Assembly (NCBI RefSeq): GCF_039521565.1 | Contig: NZ_BAAACP010000015.1 | Location: 1 to 60,043, forward strand | DNA length: 60,043 nt | Direction: 5' to 3' | Source: Paraclostridium tenue | Lineage (GTDB): Bacteria; Bacillota; Clostridia; Peptostreptococcales; Peptostreptococcaceae | Part shown: in pieces, positions 55,243-60,043 of the stretch | How positions within the stretch are numbered: position 1 is the first letter of the stretch | Layout: every line of letters starts with the position of its first letter | Made by a program: the position numbers and the translations under genes | Notes under the pieces: model-generated | The model's input: only the letters and a program-made list of their open reading frames with translations | Told to the model about the DNA's origin: nothing | The model's database searches: none

Positions 55243-55755
55243 TTATTTATGATCGTGTCCACATCCACAGCTTCCACCACAACATTCATGATCATCACCA
55301 TGACTATGATCATGTCCACATCCACATTCATGACTTGCTTCATGTTCTTTTATTTGTTCTTCCATATCAAAAAACTCTTTTACCATTACATCATATTCTG
55401 GAAGAGCTTCTTCTGTATCATACTCTTCTCCTGTCCAATTTGCATACATCATTTCATTTCCATTAGTTAAAACAGCTCTTCCTGCTAAAGTTATATTATC
55501 TACATCTTCTAAGAAATTTACTGCTTCTTGAGCTTCTTCTCCTTGAAGTGGAGTCTCTTCATCTAAACATTTTATTATCATAACTGGTGCATAAAAATCA
55601 TCGCTATCTTTTACATTTACCATTATATCTATAACACCTTCTGCACCTTCTTCAAACTCTGATAATGCTACATCTGTATCTATCATCTCTTGTGGAACAT
55701 ATAAATCTTCCATTAAGTATTTTATAACTCTGTCTTTTACTAATTCTTTTGACAT
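55243..55755 (-). CDS. HsdR_N-like domain protein with Cys/His-rich metal-binding tail
   Basis: 170 residues from ATG 55755, eight bases after AAAGGAG. Residues 1-~115 (SKELVKDRVIKYLMEDLYVPQEMI, VIDIMVNV, APVMIIKCLDEE, AVNFLEDV, RAVLTNGNEMMYANWTG) resemble the type I restriction HsdR N-terminal/PD-(D/E)XK-like domain seen in small stand-alone proteins. The last ~29 residues are a Cys/His/Gly/Asp tail (HECGCGHDHSHGDD, then CCGGSCGCGHDH) like that of nickel or zinc storage proteins. No methylase or specificity genes nearby, so not a restriction system. Confidence 0.7.
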   Translation of the reverse strand: MSKELVKDRVIKYLMEDLYVPQEMIDTDVALSEFEEGAEGVIDIMVNVKDSDDFYAPVMIIKCLDEETPLQGEEAQEAVNFLEDVDNITLAGRAVLTNGNEMMYANWTGEEYDTEEALPEYDVMVKEFFDMEEQIKEHEASHECGCGHDHSHGDDHECCGGSCGCGHDHK

Positions 55756-56098
55756 AAATTTTCTCCTTTCAGCTTTTACCATAATTACCTTTTTATAGTA
55801 TAACATATTTTTAGCTATTTTAATAAAATAACTAGATATCTTGCTTATTTTATCTAATTTTTAAGATTTATTAACCTTATACCCATCAATATATTTTTTA
55901 CTCTTTATTTTTAATTTATACCCTATTTTATTACATAATTGTAATTTATATATATTGTTTACATAACTTTACATTATATATTTATTTGTATATGTGTTAT
56001 GATAATAAATATCCAAGGGGTAAGCATACCCTTAAGGTTACAAAATAGTAACATTTTTAGAAAATTCATTTATAAATATTTCAAAAGAGGTGACTTAT
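55756..56098. other. Intergenic region with structured leader of the CAP gene
   Basis: A TATGAT/GATAAT -10-like element lies near 56000. Two short hairpins follow in the probable leader: AAGGGGTA/TACCCTT (56015-56033) and GGTTAC/GTAAC (56036-56051). No known riboswitch recognised. Confidence 0.45.
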
Positions 56099-56953
56099 AT
56101 GAACAAAAGATTAAAAACATTATTATCATTAGGTGTAGTATCTGTATTAAGTGCTTGCGCTACACTTCCTGTTAATGCAGCATCAAATGAAACAATCAAT
56201 AAAAAACTATATTGCGAGAAAGCTGTACATAAAGAATATATACGCATATATGTTAAAGGAAAAGATTGTTCTGCTCCAATAAAGCCTTTAAACTATTTAA
56301 TTCAAGATTTAATAAACGGTAATTTAAAATGTAGTAAAGTTAATTTATCTAATAATATAGATAATACTTCAAATATAAAGGTAGAAGATACTACATACTC
56401 TAATAAAAAATCTAATTCTAAAACTACTTCTACTGAGAATAAAACATCTACTAATACAGTGAATACTAGTAATTTTCAAAATAAATCATCAAATACTTCA
56501 TCAGCAAAGCCAGAGTCTAAACCTGAGACTACTCCTACTGAGAATAAAGTTTCTACTCCATCAGGAAATTTTGCAAGCTTCCAAAAAGAAGTATTAGATT
56601 TAGTAAATGTAGAAAGAACTAACAGAGGTTTACAACCACTTAAATTTAATAATGAATTATCAAACGTAGCTACTAAAAAATCTCAAGATATGATAGATAA
56701 AAATTACTTTGATCATACATCTCCAACTTATGGTTCTCCTTTTGATATGATGAAGCAATTTGGAATAAGCTATCGTGCAGCTGGTGAAAATATAGCCATG
56801 GGACAAAAAACACCAAAAGAAGTAATGAATTCATGGATGAATTCTCCTGGACATAGAAAAAACATATTAAACCCTGATTTCACTGAATTAGGTGTAGGTA
56901 TAGCATCAAATGGATCATCTATATATTGGACTCAAATGTTCATAGGAAGATAG
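56099..56953 (+). CDS. Secreted CAP-domain (SCP/PR1) protein
   Basis: 284 residues from ATG 56099 (GAGGTGA site; a GTG at 56090 overlaps it). Signal peptide MNKRLKTLLSLGVVSVLSACATLPVNA; it contains an LSAC box resembling a lipobox as well as a VNA-AS signal peptidase I site. A Ser/Thr/Asn-rich linker (~85-155) precedes the CAP domain (~160-284): VNVERTNRGLQPL, FDHTSP, GENIAMG, WMNSPGHRKNILNP, ELGVGIA. The His and Glu residues of the CAP cavity are present. Function in clostridia is uncertain; cell-wall association is common. Confidence 0.9.
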   Translation: MNKRLKTLLSLGVVSVLSACATLPVNAASNETINKKLYCEKAVHKEYIRIYVKGKDCSAPIKPLNYLIQDLINGNLKCSKVNLSNNIDNTSNIKVEDTTYSNKKSNSKTTSTENKTSTNTVNTSNFQNKSSNTSSAKPESKPETTPTENKVSTPSGNFASFQKEVLDLVNVERTNRGLQPLKFNNELSNVATKKSQDMIDKNYFDHTSPTYGSPFDMMKQFGISYRAAGENIAMGQKTPKEVMNSWMNSPGHRKNILNPDFTELGVGIASNGSSIYWTQMFIGR

Positions 56954-56964
56954 TGTAATTGTAT

Positions 56965-57000
56965 TAAAAAAAGGTATAGTCATAAACTATACCTTTTTAT
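56965..57000 (+). terminator. Terminator after the CAP gene
   Basis: AAAAAGGTATAGT...ACTATACCTTTTT hairpin. Confidence 0.85.
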
Positions 57001-57175
57001 TTAATTAATTATTAAATCAACTATTATAAACTCAGTTAAAAATCTATTTTCTTTTTATAATTTGATTTAAACATATTTAATAAAAACATTTTTTTGTTTA
57101 TCCTAAATCTTACTCATCATATAAACTAAATTTTAAGTTATATTTTCTAAGCATTATTTAATATAAATATAGTAT

Positions 57176-57204
57176 TTGAGTTAACACTTTAAAAATGTTA
57201 TAAT
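57176..57204 (+). promoter_or_regulatory. Sigma-A promoter of the DUF1002 gene
   Basis: TTGAGT (57176-57181), 17-bp spacer, TATAAT (57199-57204), ~75 bp before ATG 57279. The remaining intergenic sequence (57001-57175) shows nothing else. Confidence 0.7.
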
Positions 57205-57278
57205 TTTGTAATCGTCAAAATTTATAAAATGCTTTATTATATTAGTATCTATTTAAATTGTTTTAAAGGAGATTAATT

Positions 57279-58514
57279 ATGAGTTTAAAAAAGAAAATAA
57301 CTTCCATTGTTATATGTTGTACTATGATTTTAGGAAGTATGAGCTTAGTATTTGCTGATACAGCAAGAGTTGTTACATTAGGTGCAAATTTATCACCTGA
57401 GCAAAGAAAAACTATGTTAAAATACTTCGGCGTAAATGAAAACGATGCGGTAATATTAGAAGTTAACAATAAAGAAGAAAGAAAATATTTAGAAGGCATA
57501 GCACCTAATTCTCAAATAGGAACTAAAACTTATTCATGTGCTTATGTTGAGCCTACTAAAGCTGGAAGTGGAATAAATGTTAAAACAGCTAATATAACAT
57601 GGGTTACTTCAGCTATGATAGCAAGTACTCTTGCAAGTTTAGGTATAACTGATGCTAACTGTGTTATAGCTGCTAACTTTCCTGTAAGTGGGACAGGTGC
57701 CCTTACTGGAGTTATGAAAGCTTATGAAGATGCTACTGGTAAACCATTAGATGAAAATAAAAAAGAGATTGCTACAGAAGAGTTAGTAGTATCTGGTAAA
57801 TTAGGTCAAGATATAGGTCAAGATAAAGCAACAGGTATAATCAATGATGTTAAAACAGAGATTATAAAAAATAATACTAGTGACACTAATCAAATAGCAA
57901 ACACTATAAATAATATCACTAATAACTATAATGTTACTTTATCACCTGAACAACAAAAGCAGGTAAAAGATTTAATGACTAAAATATCTGAACAAAATTA
58001 TAATTATAAAGATATGAAAGATGCTTTAAACAGCATATCTAATACTGTAAATGAAAATTTAAATGCTATAGGTGAAAGTGTAAATAATTCGGGTATATTA
58101 GATACAGTAAAAGGTTGGTTTGAAGGTATAGGAAATTGGGTTTCTAATTTATTTGGTGGAGACGATAAAAATTTAGGTATATTAGAAAAAACTGACGATA
58201 GCGTACTTGGTAAAAATGCTCAGATAACTGCTACTGATAAAGATGCTATAAACTTACCATCAAGTAATGAAGCAGAAGGTTTCTTAACTAAAATCTGGAA
58301 TTGGTTTACAGGATTATTTAACTCTAATTCAGATAAAGTTGAAAATAATAATTCTGAAAACAATTTAGAAGATAAAGAACAAAGTCAATCTCAAGATTCT
58401 ACAAATACATCAGATAATCCTAATCAAAATGTAGAAAAAAACAGTACTGTTGACAATAAAGAAACTAATACTCTTAATGAAAATACTGTATCTACAGAAC
58501 AACAAAACAATTAA
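57279..58514 (+). CDS. Secreted DUF1002 (YpuA-like) protein
   Basis: 411 residues. Signal peptide cut near VFA-DTA (~26). The DUF1002 core covers ~30-270: RVVTLGANLSPEQRKTMLKYFGV, KTYSCAYVEP, GSGINVKTANITWVTSAM and GTGALTGVMKAYE. The C-terminal ~150 residues are an extension with two amphipathic Trp/Phe segments (VKGWFEGIGNWVSNLFGG and IWNWFTGLFNS) and a Ser/Asn/Glu-rich low-complexity tail. Family function unknown. AAAGGAG precedes ATG 57279. Confidence 0.88.
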   Translation: MSLKKKITSIVICCTMILGSMSLVFADTARVVTLGANLSPEQRKTMLKYFGVNENDAVILEVNNKEERKYLEGIAPNSQIGTKTYSCAYVEPTKAGSGINVKTANITWVTSAMIASTLASLGITDANCVIAANFPVSGTGALTGVMKAYEDATGKPLDENKKEIATEELVVSGKLGQDIGQDKATGIINDVKTEIIKNNTSDTNQIANTINNITNNYNVTLSPEQQKQVKDLMTKISEQNYNYKDMKDALNSISNTVNENLNAIGESVNNSGILDTVKGWFEGIGNWVSNLFGGDDKNLGILEKTDDSVLGKNAQITATDKDAINLPSSNEAEGFLTKIWNWFTGLFNSNSDKVENNNSENNLEDKEQSQSQDSTNTSDNPNQNVEKNSTVDNKETNTLNENTVSTEQQNN

Positions 58515-58530
58515 TATTAATAATGCAAAA

Positions 58531-58567
58531 TAAAAGACAGATAAATTTATTTATCTGTCTTTTTTAA
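58531..58567. terminator. Bidirectional terminator
   Basis: AAAAGACAGATAAA...TTTATCTGTCTTTT between the DUF1002 gene and fliN. Confidence 0.85.
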
Positions 58568-58604
58568 TATAGTTATTTAAATTTTATTTACACATATACT
58601 TAGA

Positions 58605-58868
58605 TTAAGCTAAAGTTTTTGCTAATTCTTCTTCCCCTAATATACGTGTTATTCTTACACCAAAATTATCATCTACTATTACAACTTGTCCATAACCTAT
58701 TTTTCTACCGTTTACATGTATCTCAACTTCTTGATCTTCAAAAGTATCTAATTCTATTAATGACCCTTTAGATAATTCAAAGATATCTTTTAGAGGTATT
58801 TTAGTTCTCCCAAGTACTACACTAACTTTAAGTTCTATATCTAATACTCTGTCAAAATTTTCGCTCAT
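58605..58868 (-). CDS. fliN: Flagellar motor switch protein FliN
   Basis: 87 residues, consisting almost entirely of the SpoA (surface presentation) domain: VLDIELKVSVVLGRTKIPLKDIFELSKGSLIEL and VEIHVNGRKIGYGQVVIVDDNFGVRITRI. Cytoplasmic C-ring component. Begins four bases after the fliM stop. No other flagellar genes are in the window, so this is a detached fliMN pair. Confidence 0.9.
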   Translation of the reverse strand: MSENFDRVLDIELKVSVVLGRTKIPLKDIFELSKGSLIELDTFEDQEVEIHVNGRKIGYGQVVIVDDNFGVRITRILGEEELAKTLA

Positions 58869-58872
58869 ATGC

Positions 58873-59760
58873 CTACACTTCCTTCTTTATATAATCTGTT
58901 ATAATAACACCTTTTTTATTTTTAATAAGACCAGGTTTACATTTAAATGCTCTTGATCCTCCTACATGAAGTTCCATATCTCCACCTGTTTTAGTGTCTA
59001 AAGTTATAACATCCCCTAATTTTAGACTTACTAATTCTTCTACACTTATTTCTGTTTTCCCTAATACAGCGACCATCTCAGTACTTGTACTACAGATTTT
59101 ATTGTATATTGCATTTGTAAATTCAAAATCATATTCATTAGTTTTGCTTTTAAAAAGTCTTTTAGGTTCTAATTGTTCTAATACTGGTTCTAAGCAACTA
59201 TATGGATTACAAAAACTCATTTTCCCTACTTCTTTATTCCCATCCATCATCTTCATATGAGAAACAACAACAGATTCACTTACTGGATATTTCTTACTTG
59301 AACCTACATTTGTATAAATATTAGAAACTTCTCTAGATTTACAACCTTCAAAGATATACATTTTTGTTAAAAATTTACTTGATATGTATGATACTAATTC
59401 TCTATCAACTTCAGTAAGTTCTCTTTTTTCATCACCAAATTCACCATCTCCTCCAAGTATTAAATCTATAAATGAAAGCGCAACACTTTTATCTAACTGA
59501 TATATAAGTCCTTGAACTAGAGGTTGTACTGCATGTTCAACAATTACAGAATCATTTGATATCATATTCATATATTCTTCGTAATTTGTTTGTTCTATTT
59601 TATCTACTTTACATACTATATTTGGTCTTTTTAATTCATAAGTTATAAATAAATTTATGCTCTTACAAAATTCTTCTGCTATTACAGATAAAAATCTCAT
59701 ATTCGCTGTAGAATATCTTTGTGGTTTTTTAAAGTCATATACAGTTATTTCTTGATTCAT
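58873..59760 (-). CDS. fliM: Flagellar motor switch protein FliM, lacking the CheY-binding N-terminus
   Basis: 295 residues. The CheC-like middle domain (~40-190, including LILGGDGEFGDEKRELTEVDREL) and the C-terminal SpoA domain (~215-290) are clear. The sequence begins MNQEITVYDFKKPQRYS, equivalent to the YDF-R/K-RP segment that in other FliMs is preceded by ~40 residues with the EIDALL CheY-P-binding motif; that part is absent. An in-frame stop lies three codons before ATG 59760, so no upstream extension is possible. The ribosome site (GGAG, ~15 bases away) is poorly placed. Confidence 0.88.
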   Translation of the reverse strand: MNQEITVYDFKKPQRYSTANMRFLSVIAEEFCKSINLFITYELKRPNIVCKVDKIEQTNYEEYMNMISNDSVIVEHAVQPLVQGLIYQLDKSVALSFIDLILGGDGEFGDEKRELTEVDRELVSYISSKFLTKMYIFEGCKSREVSNIYTNVGSSKKYPVSESVVVSHMKMMDGNKEVGKMSFCNPYSCLEPVLEQLEPKRLFKSKTNEYDFEFTNAIYNKICSTSTEMVAVLGKTEISVEELVSLKLGDVITLDTKTGGDMELHVGGSRAFKCKPGLIKNKKGVIITDYIKKEV

Positions 59761-60043
59761 AATGTCTTATCATATCTCCTATATAAATTTTACCTTCTTT
59801 GAAGATTATTTATTACTAATTTACTTATTAATAAATTAGAATTATATATTAAAATTTAATCTGTTATCCAATTTTAAATAATTAATATTAGATAGATTAA
59901 TATAATCTTTCAATATATTTTAAACCTAAATAAATTGATTTTTGCTCATGACAAAATTAATTTATATATATTAATTTTTACTTATCACAAGTTTTTGTTA
60001 TCATCCATTAGTTGTTAATTTATAAACTACATTTAAAAAATAG
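59761..60043. other. Right-end region upstream of fliM
   Basis: AT-rich, no gene or riboswitch recognised; presumably includes the fliMN promoter. Confidence 0.45.

Noticed and set aside
55243..55755. Type I restriction-modification system
   Set aside because: Only an HsdR_N-like domain is present; no helicase part, HsdM or HsdS.
56011..56051. Riboswitch (c-di-AMP or c-di-GMP) before the CAP gene
   Set aside because: Only two short hairpins are visible; no conserved core of a known class was found.

Overview
The window is AT-rich DNA (well under 35% GC by eye) with Gram-positive gene signals: strong GGAGG-type ribosome binding sites, frequent TTG and GTG starts, and a bidirectional hairpin terminator between most convergent genes. 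The gene content (orphan SpoVAF-like germination protein, reverse rubrerythrin next to PerR, glutamate 2,3-aminomutase, Na+-pumping oxaloacetate decarboxylase, ferredoxin-type thioredoxin reductase, c-di-GMP-II riboswitches) points to an anaerobic spore-forming clostridium, most likely of the Peptostreptococcaceae (Clostridioides/Romboutsia/Paraclostridium relatives). No tRNA, rRNA, CRISPR array, prophage or insertion sequence was recognised.

Region by region. 1-2770: the N-terminal three quarters of a secreted adhesin with Cna-B/SpaA-like repeats (minus strand, running off the left edge), preceded by three tandem 117-bp units. Each unit is a c-di-GMP-II riboswitch with its own terminator. 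2774-8253: DbpA-like helicase, a small beta-repeat protein, a membrane EAL phosphodiesterase with a degenerate GGDEF domain, a fascin-like protein whose ribosome site lies in a 14-bp inverted repeat, and a Cys/His-rich protein. 8476-13485: two-component system plus an ABC-2 exporter. 13659-22691: phosphodiesterase/phosphatase, a Na/Pi transporter interrupted by an in-frame stop and preceded by Pho-box-like repeats, glutamate 2,3-aminomutase, isochorismatase-like hydrolase, HutD/Ves protein, 2H phosphoesterase and a chemoreceptor. 23203-30138: small metal-binding proteins, acetate transporter, SpoVAF-like protein, TypA and RNase J. 30338-35140: oxidative-stress and iron block (reverse rubrerythrin, PerR, a 36-residue membrane protein, DtxR-family regulator divergent from feoAB with a perfect palindrome between them). 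35189-39506: DegV, FFTR-like thioredoxin reductase, thioredoxin and a second two-component system. 39641-44329: biotin uptake (bioY) next to the four-gene Na+-translocating oxaloacetate decarboxylase operon, whose carrier subunit needs biotin. 44700-50414: signal peptidase, the YjjI/YjjW glycyl-radical pair with a YfcC-type transporter, DedA and a small membrane protein. 50456-53801: overlapping pair of dynamin-like GTPases. 53946-59760: RpoD-like sigma factor, a probable small RNA or attenuated leader, HsdR_N-like protein with a Cys/His tail, a CAP-domain secreted protein, a DUF1002 secreted protein, and stand-alone fliN/fliM.

A c-di-GMP theme links parts of the window. The adhesin leader appears to read the signal through three serial ON switches, an EAL protein 2.5 kb away could degrade it, and motility parts (chemoreceptor, FliM/FliN) lie elsewhere in the window. 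This fits high c-di-GMP promoting attachment, but the functional link is inference.
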